From UBA4416 sp020846025 (GTDB lineage Bacteria; Bacteroidota; Bacteroidia; B-17B0; Aurantibacillaceae): a stretch of 64,000 nt of DNA. A program made the position numbers and the translations under genes. The notes beneath the pieces are model-generated. The model did not search any database and was not told the DNA's origin. It saw nothing but the letters and a program-made list of their open reading frames with translations. The stretch covers positions 1 to 64,000 of the forward strand of contig CAUJDD010000119.1 in assembly GCA_963169295.1 (NCBI GenBank). Direction: 5' to 3'. Shown in pieces: positions 35,279 to 45,058 of this stretch (positions are counted from its first letter, which is position 1; every line of letters begins with the position of its first letter).

Positions 35279-38200
35279 ATGAAACGGCTACTTACACTTC
35301 TAACATTTTTGATAAGTATCAACTTTTCTTTTGGTCAGTTTTATTATGGCTCTCAATTAGATTTTGGGAAAAACAGAATACAGTACCAAACATTCAATTG
35401 GACGTATTTAGATTTTGAACGCTTTAGGGTATATCTTTATGAAGGCGGTCTAGAATTAGCAAAATATACAGCAACCTCGGTAGATAGACAATTACCAATT
35501 ATGGAAAAACGATTGGATTTTCAGCTAGAAGATAAAATTGAGGTAATTGTTTATAATAATCAAAATGATTTTAAGCAAAGTAATATAGGATTAGCCACAG
35601 AAGAAACTGGAAATATAGGCGGGGTAACACGTATTGTGGGAGATAAAATATTTTTATACTTCACAGGATCGCATGCCGAATTAGACAAACAAATAAGAGC
35701 TGCTTTAGCAGAATTAATGGTTAATCAAATGATGTATGGCGGCAGAGCTAGAGATATTGTTAGAAATTCTACTTTCCTAGCATTGCCTAATTGGTTTGAA
35801 AGCGGTTTAATCTCTTATCTTTCTGAAGGATGGAATGCAGAAATTGATAATAAGGTTATGGATGCTATTTTAAATGACAAATTCGTGAAATTTAATCAAT
35901 TAAATGGTAAAGATGCAACAATGGCTGGTCATGCGCTTTGGTACTACGTTGCAGAAGAATACGGAGAGGCTGTTATACCAAATTTATTATACATGACTAA
36001 AGTAAGCAGAAATCCTAATAATGCCTTCCTATACGTATTAGGAACATCTGTACAGTATATGACAACAGAGTTTACCAATAAAATGAGTAAACGCTATATA
36101 GATTATAATGATAGCACTAGAAAAAACCCAACCACTGAAAGTGTTATAAAAAAACAAAAAAAATCGAGACACTATTACCAACTTAGAGTGAGTCCAGATG
36201 GACAAAAAATTAGCTATGCAACTAGCGAGTTAGGGCAATATAAAGTGTGGTATAATACGATAGGAGAAAGTAAAACTAAACGCTTAATCAAATTAAATCC
36301 AAAATTAGAACGCTTAGAAGACAACTCCTATCCTCTTATCGCATGGCATCCTAATAACAGTGTTATAGCCATGATATATGAACGAAAAAATATTATTAAA
36401 CTTCATACTTACGATATAGCTGCCAAAGAAACAAATAAGCGAAATATTACAGGCTTTGAAAAGATTAACAGTTACTCTTTCTCGCACGACGGAAAACGGA
36501 TTGTGATGAGTGCCGTAAAAAAAGGAAAAGGGCAATCTGATATATTTATTTTTACTTTAAACTCTGGTGGTGTTGAACAAATTACCAATGATATGTGGGA
36601 CGACAATAATCCAGTATTTGTTGATAATTCTAAAGGGATTTTATTTACCAGTAACCGCACTCACGACACCATTAAAAGCAACGAGGATGCTAAACTGAAT
36701 TTAAGATTCTCGAAACACAACGATGTATTCTATTATAATGCTGGCACTAAATCTAATTTATTATATCGTGTAACGAATACGCCACAAGTAAATGAAACCG
36801 AACCACAAGAATATGGAAAAGGTGTTATATCTTTTTTGAGTGAACAAAACGGCATCTATAATCGCTACATTGGTGTATTAGATAGTACCATTGCCTTTGT
36901 AGATACTACCGAACATTATCGTTATTTCTACAATAATCAAGCTATTACCAATTACAAACACAACATTCAAGAACATCAAATTAATCACCGATTCAATACA
37001 ATAGCCGAAATTATTACAGAAAACGGTAAAGAAAAATTACTCATCTCATCGTTAACACCATATCGAGATTTAAAACCTCTAACTTTAAAAAACACATGGT
37101 TTAAATCAGTTCCTAAACCAGCTATTGCTGATCCTGATAAAATGACTATAGTTAATCCCATACGAAGAGATCTTAATTTAGGAGAGAAGCAAGACACTAG
37201 TAATAAATCTAACAATAAAGGCATTGATTTTGAAAATTATAAAATCATAGGCGAACCTAAATCAACCAATCAAAATACGAATGAGAAAAAATTAGATACT
37301 GCTCCAACTAGCACAAGTAGTCTTATAGCTAACTCAAATCAACCAAACGAGCTTCGTTTTCCAATTCAACAAAATTACTACACCAATTTTAGAGTAGATC
37401 AAGTAGTTTCACAACTCGATAATTCATTTTTAGGAACCAATTATCAAAGGTTTACAGGTGGCGGTAGTCCTATATATTTGAATCCAGGACTTAATGTATT
37501 ATTTAAAGTAGGATTAAGTGATTTGTTTGAAGATAAACGAATAGTTGGTGGTTTTAGGATAGCAGGTTCGTTAGATAATGAATATTTATTGAGTTGGGAA
37601 AATAGAATTAAAAATGTAGATAGACAATTAGTTCTACATCGCCAGTCTTTTTTAAAAGTGAGTGGTTACGCAGGACTATCAAAAATACAGACACACGATG
37701 CTCGTTACACATGGAAAATACCATTTAATGAAGTTGCATCAACAAAAATTTCTATAATGTACCGAAACGACAGAACTGTTTTTGCATCAACGGGTGATAT
37801 TACCTTACCTAAACCTAATACCTACGATAATTATGGTGGTGCAAAACTAGAATACATATTTGACAATAGCCGCAAACTAGGATTAAACTTATACAATGGC
37901 ACACGATTTAAAATGTGGGCAGAATATTGGAGATTAGTTAAAGAAGAACGACATGACCTAATAACTTTTGGATTTGATGTAAGAAACTATAAAAAAATAC
38001 ACCGTGAATTTATATGGGCAAATCGTTTGGCTGGTGCGTCATCGTGGGGAACAGATCGCTTAATATATTACCTAGGCGGAGTTGATAATTGGTTAGGGCC
38101 TCAATTTGACCGATCTATAAATATCGTCAATCCTGAACAATATCAGTTTCAAACTTTAGCCACCAATATGCGTGGATTTAAACAAAATATTAGAAACGGA

Positions 38201-38560
38201 AATAATTTTGTGGTATTTAATAGTGAGTTAAGATTCCCTATTTTCAAGTATCTGTTAAATCGTCCAATACGTTCGGATTTTATTCAAAATTTTCAAATTG
38301 TTGGATTTGGAGATGTGGGAATGGCATGGTATAACTATAATCCTTATAGCGATGAAAATGTTTTAAATAAAAATGTTTATTACGGCAACCCAATTACTCT
38401 AACTATCTATAATCAAAAAGAACCAATAGTAGGAGGTTATGGTTTTGGTTTAAGATCTCGATTACTTGGTTACTTTATACGTGTTGATTTTGCTTGGGGT
38501 GTAGATGACCATAAAATTCAAAAAGGTATGACGTATTTATCTCTTTCTACCGATTTTTAA
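35279..38560 (+). CDS. Fusion of degenerate gluzincin, beta-propeller and Omp85-like barrel
   Basis: This 1093-residue protein has a signal peptide (to about residue 19). Residues 40-190 look like a peptidase-MA domain: the expected HExxH reads AELMVN (E145 kept, both His lost), and LPNWFESGLISYLSEGW follows. Then come PD40/TolB-like propeller repeats (about 295-560; RVSPDGQKISYATSELGQ, SFSHDGKRIVMSA, ILFTSNRT). A low-complexity linker (about 640-700) leads to a C-terminal outer-membrane barrel (about 720-1093). The barrel has NMRGFKQNIRNGNNFVVFNSELRFPIF, as in the VRGF-containing strands of BamA-type Omp85 barrels. It probably resides in the outer membrane. Function is unknown; proteolysis by the N-terminal domain is unlikely. 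Confidence 0.78.
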   Translation: MKRLLTLLTFLISINFSFGQFYYGSQLDFGKNRIQYQTFNWTYLDFERFRVYLYEGGLELAKYTATSVDRQLPIMEKRLDFQLEDKIEVIVYNNQNDFKQSNIGLATEETGNIGGVTRIVGDKIFLYFTGSHAELDKQIRAALAELMVNQMMYGGRARDIVRNSTFLALPNWFESGLISYLSEGWNAEIDNKVMDAILNDKFVKFNQLNGKDATMAGHALWYYVAEEYGEAVIPNLLYMTKVSRNPNNAFLYVLGTSVQYMTTEFTNKMSKRYIDYNDSTRKNPTTESVIKKQKKSRHYYQLRVSPDGQKISYATSELGQYKVWYNTIGESKTKRLIKLNPKLERLEDNSYPLIAWHPNNSVIAMIYERKNIIKLHTYDIAAKETNKRNITGFEKINSYSFSHDGKRIVMSAVKKGKGQSDIFIFTLNSGGVEQITNDMWDDNNPVFVDNSKGILFTSNRTHDTIKSNEDAKLNLRFSKHNDVFYYNAGTKSNLLYRVTNTPQVNETEPQEYGKGVISFLSEQNGIYNRYIGVLDSTIAFVDTTEHYRYFYNNQAITNYKHNIQEHQINHRFNTIAEIITENGKEKLLISSLTPYRDLKPLTLKNTWFKSVPKPAIADPDKMTIVNPIRRDLNLGEKQDTSNKSNNKGIDFENYKIIGEPKSTNQNTNEKKLDTAPTSTSSLIANSNQPNELRFPIQQNYYTNFRVDQVVSQLDNSFLGTNYQRFTGGGSPIYLNPGLNVLFKVGLSDLFEDKRIVGGFRIAGSLDNEYLLSWENRIKNVDRQLVLHRQSFLKVSGYAGLSKIQTHDARYTWKIPFNEVASTKISIMYRNDRTVFASTGDITLPKPNTYDNYGGAKLEYIFDNSRKLGLNLYNGTRFKMWAEYWRLVKEERHDLITFGFDVRNYKKIHREFIWANRLAGASSWGTDRLIYYLGGVDNWLGPQFDRSINIVNPEQYQFQTLATNMRGFKQNIRNGNNFVVFNSELRFPIFKYLLNRPIRSDFIQNFQIVGFGDVGMAWYNYNPYSDENVLNKNVYYGNPITLTIYNQKEPIVGGYGFGLRSRLLGYFIRVDFAWGVDDHKIQKGMTYLSLSTDF

Positions 38561-38562
38561 AT

Positions 38563-38952
38563 ATGAAACAAAACAACATAAGTATGACAACTAGTGTTAT
38601 TATAATATTATTAGCCATTGGTCTAATTGCAGGATTTTCTAGTGGTATGATGGGAATTGGCGCAGGTACTATTATTGTACCATTATTAGTTTACTTTGTT
38701 GGTTACACTCAACACCAAGCACAAGGCACAACACTTCTCACATTACTTATTCCTGTTGGCATTCTGGGAGTTATGAATTATTACAAAGCTGGTCATATTG
38801 ATGTAAAATCTTCACTAATTATTGCATGTACCTTTATTATTGGAAGTTTTTTTGGAAGTAAACTTGCTATTTCACTTGATCAAAAAACATTAAAACAAAT
38901 TTTTGGGGCAGTAGTTATAATTTTAGGATTAAAACTTTTAATAGGGAAATAA
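38563..38952 (+). CDS. Half-size TauE/SafE family permease
   Basis: This 129-residue membrane protein has four predicted helices and the TauE motif GFSSGMMGIGAGTIIVPLLV near the N-terminus. The usual TauE/SafE exporter has two such halves; this one is a single half and may work as a dimer. Related proteins export sulfite or organosulfonates, but the substrate here is not known. It follows the barrel gene after 2 nt, which suggests co-transcription. An ATG at 38584 is an alternative start. Confidence 0.8.
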   Translation: MKQNNISMTTSVIIILLAIGLIAGFSSGMMGIGAGTIIVPLLVYFVGYTQHQAQGTTLLTLLIPVGILGVMNYYKAGHIDVKSSLIIACTFIIGSFFGSKLAISLDQKTLKQIFGAVVIILGLKLLIGK

Positions 38953-38996
38953 TTACAATTTTCTAATAATTATGAAGCCACAATCAACTAAGCAAT

Positions 38997-41060
38997 ATGA
39001 AATGTAGGCATATAATTTATTTTGTTACTTTATTTGTTATTAGCAATTCAAATAAAATTTTTTCTCAATCAATTACTGATACCGTTATTATAAATAAAGA
39101 ACTCGCACAAATTGAAAAGTTACTCGAAAGAAATGTAGATTCTGCAGGTATATCAGCAAAACAACTTACAAAAAAAATTGCACAAAGTACATTTTACAAG
39201 GGGGTTTCAAAATCGTATTTATATCTATCGAGATATTATACGCTAAAAGGAAAAGTAGATTCAAGTTTAATCTATTTACCTATCTCAATTCGTGCTGCTA
39301 TTAATACTAAAGACACAACACTCATCGTAAATTCATATTTATTTTATGCACGAAATTTAGCTACTAATTCAAAATATGAAAAAGCTATAAGCCAAGCCCT
39401 TATTGCTCAAAAACTTGCCGAAAATCAAAAAAACACCAAATTAAAAATTAAAGTTTTTCACGATTTAGGATTTATTCATAGTGCTATGAGTCTTCATCAT
39501 AAATCTATCTTATATTTTGAAAAAGGATTAGGAATTAGCAAAGCAATTAACGACACATTCAACTATGCAAATCTCTCGGCTCGATTAGGTGGTGAATTTC
39601 ATTACATTGGACAATATGATTCATCATTATTTTATAACCAACAAGGTTTGTCATATTTTAAAATGATTAATCATAAACGAGGAATAGGTGCCTCTATGGT
39701 AAACCTAGTAAGTTCGTACTCTGCATTGGGACAAATTGACAAAGCTATTGAAATGAGTTTTGAAGCCATTAAATTAAGGAAAGAATTAGGTGATGACTAT
39801 GCAGTTACAATGCTAAAACTAAATCTTACCGATTGTTTTTATGATAAAAGAGATTATCAAACTGCCTTGGAATTAGCCAAAGAATGTGAGGTTTTAGCAA
39901 AACAGCAAAACGAAAGTGAATTAATACTACAAAATTATACAAGCCTAAAAAAGATCTATCACCAATTAGGTAAAAACGAATTAGCCTACCATTATGCCGA
40001 AAAATACATTAATTACAGAGATAGCATCTTTACTACATCCAATTTTAAAACTATGCACGAATTACAAGCAAAATATGAATCCGAAAAAAACGAACGAGAG
40101 ATTAATTTCCTTCAAGCTGAAAATAAAGCCAAAGAACTTCAGGCCGAAAGCGAAAGAAAAACAAGAAATTACATCATTGGCTCTATTAGTATTATTGCCC
40201 TATTAATTGCCGTATTTACTGTAATTCTATTTAAACGATTTAAGGTTACCCAAAAACAAAAAACAATAATTGAACAGCAAAAAGAATTTGTGGATGAGAA
40301 AAATAGAGAAATTACAGATAGTATAAATTATGCACTAACTATACAACAAGCCGTAATTCCACATGAAACAGATTTAAAACAAGGAATAAAAAATGCAATA
40401 GTGGTGTTTAAACCTAAAGATATTGTAAGTGGTGATTTTTATTGGTATTCCAAAATAAATCAATACATCTACTATGTTGTGGGAGATTGTACAGGACATG
40501 GTGTGCCAGGTGCATTTATGAGTTTAATGGGTATTAACTATTTAAGTGAGATCATTAATGAAAAGAAGATAACCGAAACTGATGAAATCTTAAACGAATT
40601 GAGAGAAAAAGTAATTCATAACCTCAACAAATCTACTTCTGTTTCGCAAAAAAGAGATGGAATGGACCTTGTAATTATGCGTATTAATACTCATACTAAA
40701 GAACTACAATATAGCGGTGCAAATAATTCTATTTATATCATACAAAATCAACAATTAAAAGAAATAAAAGGTGACAAGATGCCTATTGGATTACAAAGTG
40801 GCGATGAAAAACCTTTCACTAAAAAAGAATTTTTATTAACTAATGGAGATAGACTCATAGCTTTTACAGATGGACTACCAGACCAATTTGGTGGACCAAA
40901 GGGCAAGAAAATGATGTATAAAACAGTTGAACGTTTTATAATTGAAAATAACCACAAACCTTTAACTGAATTAAAATCGGTAATTGAAAATTCCTTTCAT
41001 AATTGGAAAGGAAACTTGGGACAAATTGATGATATAACTTTTTTAGGAATAGAAATATAA
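38997..41060 (+). CDS. TPR-sensor SpoIIE-type (PP2C) phosphatase, paralog 1
   Basis: A signal peptide (to about residue 23) is followed by TPR repeats (about 40-360), a transmembrane helix (about 395-415), a coiled coil and a SpoIIE phosphatase domain (about 450-687). The phosphatase has KDIVSGDFYWY, GDCTGHGVPGAFMS, DGMDLVIM, FTDGLPDQFGG and QIDDITFLGI, so the metal-binding Asp residues are intact. It probably senses an extracytoplasmic signal through the TPRs and dephosphorylates an anti-sigma-antagonist-like protein in the cytoplasm; no such partner is in the window. A paralog lies at 45861. Confidence 0.87.
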   Translation: MKCRHIIYFVTLFVISNSNKIFSQSITDTVIINKELAQIEKLLERNVDSAGISAKQLTKKIAQSTFYKGVSKSYLYLSRYYTLKGKVDSSLIYLPISIRAAINTKDTTLIVNSYLFYARNLATNSKYEKAISQALIAQKLAENQKNTKLKIKVFHDLGFIHSAMSLHHKSILYFEKGLGISKAINDTFNYANLSARLGGEFHYIGQYDSSLFYNQQGLSYFKMINHKRGIGASMVNLVSSYSALGQIDKAIEMSFEAIKLRKELGDDYAVTMLKLNLTDCFYDKRDYQTALELAKECEVLAKQQNESELILQNYTSLKKIYHQLGKNELAYHYAEKYINYRDSIFTTSNFKTMHELQAKYESEKNEREINFLQAENKAKELQAESERKTRNYIIGSISIIALLIAVFTVILFKRFKVTQKQKTIIEQQKEFVDEKNREITDSINYALTIQQAVIPHETDLKQGIKNAIVVFKPKDIVSGDFYWYSKINQYIYYVVGDCTGHGVPGAFMSLMGINYLSEIINEKKITETDEILNELREKVIHNLNKSTSVSQKRDGMDLVIMRINTHTKELQYSGANNSIYIIQNQQLKEIKGDKMPIGLQSGDEKPFTKKEFLLTNGDRLIAFTDGLPDQFGGPKGKKMMYKTVERFIIENNHKPLTELKSVIENSFHNWKGNLGQIDDITFLGIEI

Positions 41061-41061
41061 T

Positions 41062-41640
41062 TTACTTTCCTTTTCTTAGAGTAAACACACGCTCCATAAT
41101 AGGTTTATTTCCAATGTCGGTATAAATACCACGTTCAGAGCCTTTTACATCTTCAATTGTATAAAAGGAATTGGGAATATAAATTTTTATTAGCTCTATA
41201 ACCTCCGCCTTATTCACCCGTTTCACTATAGTAAATATTAATTTTACTGGACCTTTCGCCCCTTGCCCATCTACTATTGTCATACCTTGATTATGGTTTG
41301 CTAACGCTGTAGTAAAAGCAGTTATATCTTCGCTTGTTATAATTCTAATAATTTGTGTACCAATAGCTAAACGTTCCTCTAAGTACATACCAAGATACGT
41401 TCCGGCACTAAATCCGGCAGCCCACGCAATAAAACAAGCTATATTATCTAAATGATTAAAAACTTGACGCATAGCTATTAACCAAACTAGTACTTCAAAA
41501 AAACCGAGAATAGGCACAATTGTTTTTAATCCTTTAGATATAAAAATATGTCTTAAAGTAGCCATTGTTACATCGGCTAGCCTCGAAGCAAAAATTAACA
41601 ATGGTAAAACCACCCAACTGAAATAATCAAAATTATCCAT
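41062..41640 (-). CDS. DUF2179 (UPF0316-like) membrane protein
   Basis: This 192-residue protein has three hydrophobic helices (about 10-30, 38-60 and 65-85), with the motif SRLADVTMATLRHIFISKG in the first. A soluble C-terminal DUF2179 domain (about 95-180; ANHNQGMTIVDGQGAKGPVKLIFTIV) follows, as in YebE/YitT-like proteins. The function of the family is not established. It converges on the phosphatase gene with a single base between stop codons. Confidence 0.83.
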   Translation of the reverse strand: MDNFDYFSWVVLPLLIFASRLADVTMATLRHIFISKGLKTIVPILGFFEVLVWLIAMRQVFNHLDNIACFIAWAAGFSAGTYLGMYLEERLAIGTQIIRIITSEDITAFTTALANHNQGMTIVDGQGAKGPVKLIFTIVKRVNKAEVIELIKIYIPNSFYTIEDVKGSERGIYTDIGNKPIMERVFTLRKGK

Positions 41641-41898
41641 ACCGACTTTAAAATTACTTGTACTTTATGAGTAGAATGTTCGTTATAAAAATAAATTATT
41701 AATAGCTCATTGTTTAAATAATACAAACAACAAGTTAAAACCAGTTATTAATTAACGCAACTTTATAATATCGAAACTAAAGACTTAAATATTCAATCCG
41801 AACCATCAAAAACTCCCTTTAGTATTTGGAGATTTTTAAAGCGCTTATTTCTAAGTATTATTATTTCTATTTTAATTATTATAACTACTGCAGTTTCA

Positions 41899-44391
41899 TT
41901 GGTATATATTTATGAAGAAGAAGTAATTGCTTTAATGATAAAAGAAATTAATAAACACCTTAACTGTGAAGTAAGGGTAGAACCTAAGGATATTGACCTA
42001 ACAATAATTCAATCATTTCCAGATTGTGCTATTGAATTTAAACATTTAACCGCTTTTGAATCTAAAGATTTTAAGACTAAGGATACCTTACTTAGTGCTA
42101 AAGAATTAGCTTTAGCCTTTAATATTAAAGATTTATTTAATAAACGATATGATATAAAGAAAATATATCTAACCAATGCTAAAGCAAATATTAAATTTGA
42201 CAAAAAGGGAAATCCGAATTTTAAAATATGGAAAGAGAATAATAGCCAAAACTCTTCTGATAGTTTAACTTTTAAGTTAGAAGATATCATTATCAAAGAT
42301 TGTTATGTAAACTATAAAGACAGTAAACGAAAACTTAAATTCAATTCGCATATTGAACAAGTGAGTTTTAAGGGCAATTTTAATGAAACACATTATACAC
42401 TTTCAACCAGCGGAAATGCCTTTGTAAATTATTTTCAGCAACAAGAAGTAAAATATTTAAAAGATAAACATTTAAAATTTGATTTGGAATTTGATGTGAA
42501 TGGTTCAACTTACACCGTTATAAAATCAGAAACAGCCATTAATAAAACGATATTAGTAAGTCATGGCTCTTTTATTATACAAGATAGCTTGATAAGCTTA
42601 GATATTAACTATTCTGGAAAAAATCTAGATATATCAACCACACTCTCTCTCCTACCCGATAAATTTAAAACGCAAATAAACGATTATGAAAGTGACGGAG
42701 AGTTTTATGCTTCGGGTGAATGTCATTATAAATACGGACAAGCTTTACAAATAAAATCAGATTTTGGTATTAAAAAAGCAAATATAACCCACAAGCAATC
42801 GGGTACTAACTTAAGCGAAGTAAACTTACTAGGAAAAATTGTATTTAATGAGGCTCGTACTATCTTAAGTTTAAAGGACATAAATGCTAAACTAAATAAC
42901 AATCATTTTACTGGTAACATAGAGATTACCAATTTTAGTAATCCATATCTAAAACTAGACATAGCAGCAAATACGTCTTTACAAGATGTAATGACCTTTT
43001 ATCCCATAGATACCTTAGAAGATTTATCAGGCAATATTAAACTCCAAGCACAATTAGAAGGATTATTGAGTGAAATAAAATCAAATGCTAACAGTCAAGG
43101 AGTGCAAGCTTCAGGAAAAGCAGAAGTACAAGATTTAAAAGCTAAATTCAAACACACCAACAAAGAAATAAATATTCCACAAGGTGAAGTAACATTATAT
43201 AATAGAGGATTAAGCGTTAATAATTTAAAACTCATAAAAGGAAAATCTGACCTAAACTTAGTAGGTGAATTACCTGGGTTTTTAGCGTATGTATTTAATC
43301 CTTCCGAACCATTAATAGTAAAAGCAATAGTTCAAAGCCAAAACATAGAAGTAGAAGATTTTATTTTTTCAAGCAGTAAGAGCCAAGAAAAAACATCAAT
43401 TTCAATTGCTCCGAACTTAGATATAAATGTTAGTTTAAATATTGAGCATCTAACATTTGGAAAATTCATAGCAGATAAATTTCAAGGAAATTTACTCCTA
43501 AAAAATCAAAAAATTGCTTTACATCAAGCTAGTATTCAAACAATGGATGGCAACATTTTATTGAATGCTTTAGCAGATGCAAGTGGCGAGCATATTAAAA
43601 TTTCTGGAGAAAGTGAACTCAAGCAATTAAATATTCAAAAGTTATTTTCTCAACTTAATAATTTTGGGCAAACAAGTATTATAGATAAGAATTTAAAAGG
43701 TTTTGTATCGGCAAATGTCGATTTTTCGGCAACATGGAACAAACAACTCGAAGTAGATGTATCGAGTATCAATGTAACTAGTAGTTTATTAATTGAAAGA
43801 GGTGAGTTAATTGGATTTAAACCATTAGAAAGCTTAGCAAAATACATTGATGTGAATGAACTAAAACACATCAAATTTTCGACTTTACAAAGTGCCGTAG
43901 AGATTAAAAACAAAATAATAACTATCCCAAGAACATCTATCAAATCTACAGCTATTAATTTAGAATTATGGGGTAAACACACTTTTGATAACATTATTGA
44001 TTACCATATCAGATTATTGTTAAGCGAAATAATTGCCAAACGTCCAAATAGAAATAAAGATTTTGATGAAGAATTATCGCTTGTTGAAAATGACCCTGAG
44101 AATCGTCGATCAGTATTTATTGTCATGACAGGACCGATGGATAATCCAAGCATTAAATATGATAAAAAAGGCGCCAAAGAAAAAATAAAAGAAGATATAC
44201 GACAAGAAAAACAAAACCTAAAACAAATCTTAAAAGATGAATTTGGTTTCTTTAAAAAAGATTCAAGTATAATAAAAAAAGACAACGAACAGTCAAATCA
44301 ACGATTTCAACTTGAAATTGGCGAAGAAAAACCTGCTCCTAAAAAAACACTTCAACCCAAAAAAAAGGAAGATGAAGAAGATGACTTCTAA
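41899..44391 (+). CDS. AsmA-family protein with missing conventional start
   Basis: The body (about 830 residues) shows AsmA-like long beta-structured repeats (for example AKANIKFDKKGNPNFKIWKE) and ends in an acidic tail (KKEDEEDDF). AsmA proteins are inner-membrane-anchored and span the periplasm; they affect outer-membrane assembly and lipid transport. From the first TTG (41899) the membrane anchor would be cut off. In frame, 49 codons upstream back to the stop at 41749 encode a hydrophilic stretch and a clear membrane helix (RLFLSIIISILIIITTAVSL), but contain no ATG, GTG or TTG. The real start may be ATT (41791) or ATC (41770), or a sequencing error may hide it. The start given here is only the first conventional one. 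Confidence 0.8.
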   Translation: MVYIYEEEVIALMIKEINKHLNCEVRVEPKDIDLTIIQSFPDCAIEFKHLTAFESKDFKTKDTLLSAKELALAFNIKDLFNKRYDIKKIYLTNAKANIKFDKKGNPNFKIWKENNSQNSSDSLTFKLEDIIIKDCYVNYKDSKRKLKFNSHIEQVSFKGNFNETHYTLSTSGNAFVNYFQQQEVKYLKDKHLKFDLEFDVNGSTYTVIKSETAINKTILVSHGSFIIQDSLISLDINYSGKNLDISTTLSLLPDKFKTQINDYESDGEFYASGECHYKYGQALQIKSDFGIKKANITHKQSGTNLSEVNLLGKIVFNEARTILSLKDINAKLNNNHFTGNIEITNFSNPYLKLDIAANTSLQDVMTFYPIDTLEDLSGNIKLQAQLEGLLSEIKSNANSQGVQASGKAEVQDLKAKFKHTNKEINIPQGEVTLYNRGLSVNNLKLIKGKSDLNLVGELPGFLAYVFNPSEPLIVKAIVQSQNIEVEDFIFSSSKSQEKTSISIAPNLDINVSLNIEHLTFGKFIADKFQGNLLLKNQKIALHQASIQTMDGNILLNALADASGEHIKISGESELKQLNIQKLFSQLNNFGQTSIIDKNLKGFVSANVDFSATWNKQLEVDVSSINVTSSLLIERGELIGFKPLESLAKYIDVNELKHIKFSTLQSAVEIKNKIITIPRTSIKSTAINLELWGKHTFDNIIDYHIRLLLSEIIAKRPNRNKDFDEELSLVENDPENRRSVFIVMTGPMDNPSIKYDKKGAKEKIKEDIRQEKQNLKQILKDEFGFFKKDSSIIKKDNEQSNQRFQLEIGEEKPAPKKTLQPKKKEDEEDDF

Positions 44392-44459
44392 AGAAGTGGT
44401 TTACAACTCATACGAGATTTGATTTCACTATATTAAAGAAAAACATGAAGTATAAAAAA

Positions 44460-44490
44460 AGAGGCTGTTTCAAAATGGTGAAACGCCTCT
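44460..44490. terminator. Bidirectional hairpin terminator
   Basis: AGAGGC-GTTTC pairs with GAAAC-GCCTCT (one bulged base) between convergent genes, with A- and T-rich flanks on both sides. Confidence 0.7.
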
Positions 44491-44513
44491 TCTTATTTAT
44501 AGTATTAAATGAA

Positions 44514-44867
44514 TTAACCTCTACCTTGACCAGGTTTTGCTGTAGATTTAGGAGCTTCAGCTGGAGCAGAATTAGTTGATGATTTAGCTGGTTTAGTTGA
44601 TTTTTTTGGAGCTGGTGTAGCTTTAGTAGCTTCAGCAGCAGCAATTGAGTCAGCTTTTGCTTTTGCAGCAGCTTCAGCAGCAGCTACAGAGTCGGCAGCA
44701 GCTTTTGCAGCAGCCTCAGCTTTTGCAGCTTCTTCAGCAGCAAGATTAGCAGCGTTTGTAGAATCAGCAACAGCTTTTGCTTTTGCTTCTAATTCGGCTG
44801 CAGATGGTCCGCAAGCCAAAAATGTAAACATCCCTAAAAGAGATACAAAGGTTACAACTTTTTTCAT
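44514..44867 (-). CDS. Alanine-rich lipoprotein with 14-residue repeats
   Basis: This 117-residue protein has a lipoprotein signal (FLAC, lipidated C19). The mature protein is a helix of Ala, Lys, Glu and Asp with a repeated 14-residue unit (EAKAKAVADSTNAA at 27-40, EAAAKAAADSVAAA at 51-64, EAAAKAKADSIAAA at 65-78). The tail is Pro/Lys/Ser-rich. The layout recalls helical murein-type lipoproteins such as Lpp or OprI, but there is no terminal Lys for peptidoglycan attachment. A possible -7 box (TAATTTTG, 44901-44908, minus strand) lies 33 nt before the ATG. Function is unknown. Confidence 0.75.
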   Translation of the reverse strand: MKKVVTFVSLLGMFTFLACGPSAAELEAKAKAVADSTNAANLAAEEAAKAEAAAKAAADSVAAAEAAAKAKADSIAAAEATKATPAPKKSTKPAKSSTNSAPAEAPKSTAKPGQGRG

Positions 44868-45058
44868 TTTAAATTTTGGGTTTTAATTATAATTAAGCCA
44901 CAAAATTATACATTTTTTAAATGTGAGAATAGTTTAATACCTTGTATTATTAAAAAGTTATTGTCAAAAATGTTAAATTTTGAACGTTATTTTAGATAGA
45001 ATTAAAACAAAGTTGTAATTTAGCCTGATTTTTTAAATTTAATAAATAAACATAAAAC

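Noticed and set aside
44408..44644. Leu/Gln-rich minus-strand open frame overlapping the Ala-rich lipoprotein
   Set aside because: It is an out-of-frame reading of the GCA/GCT-rich repeats of the real lipoprotein gene.
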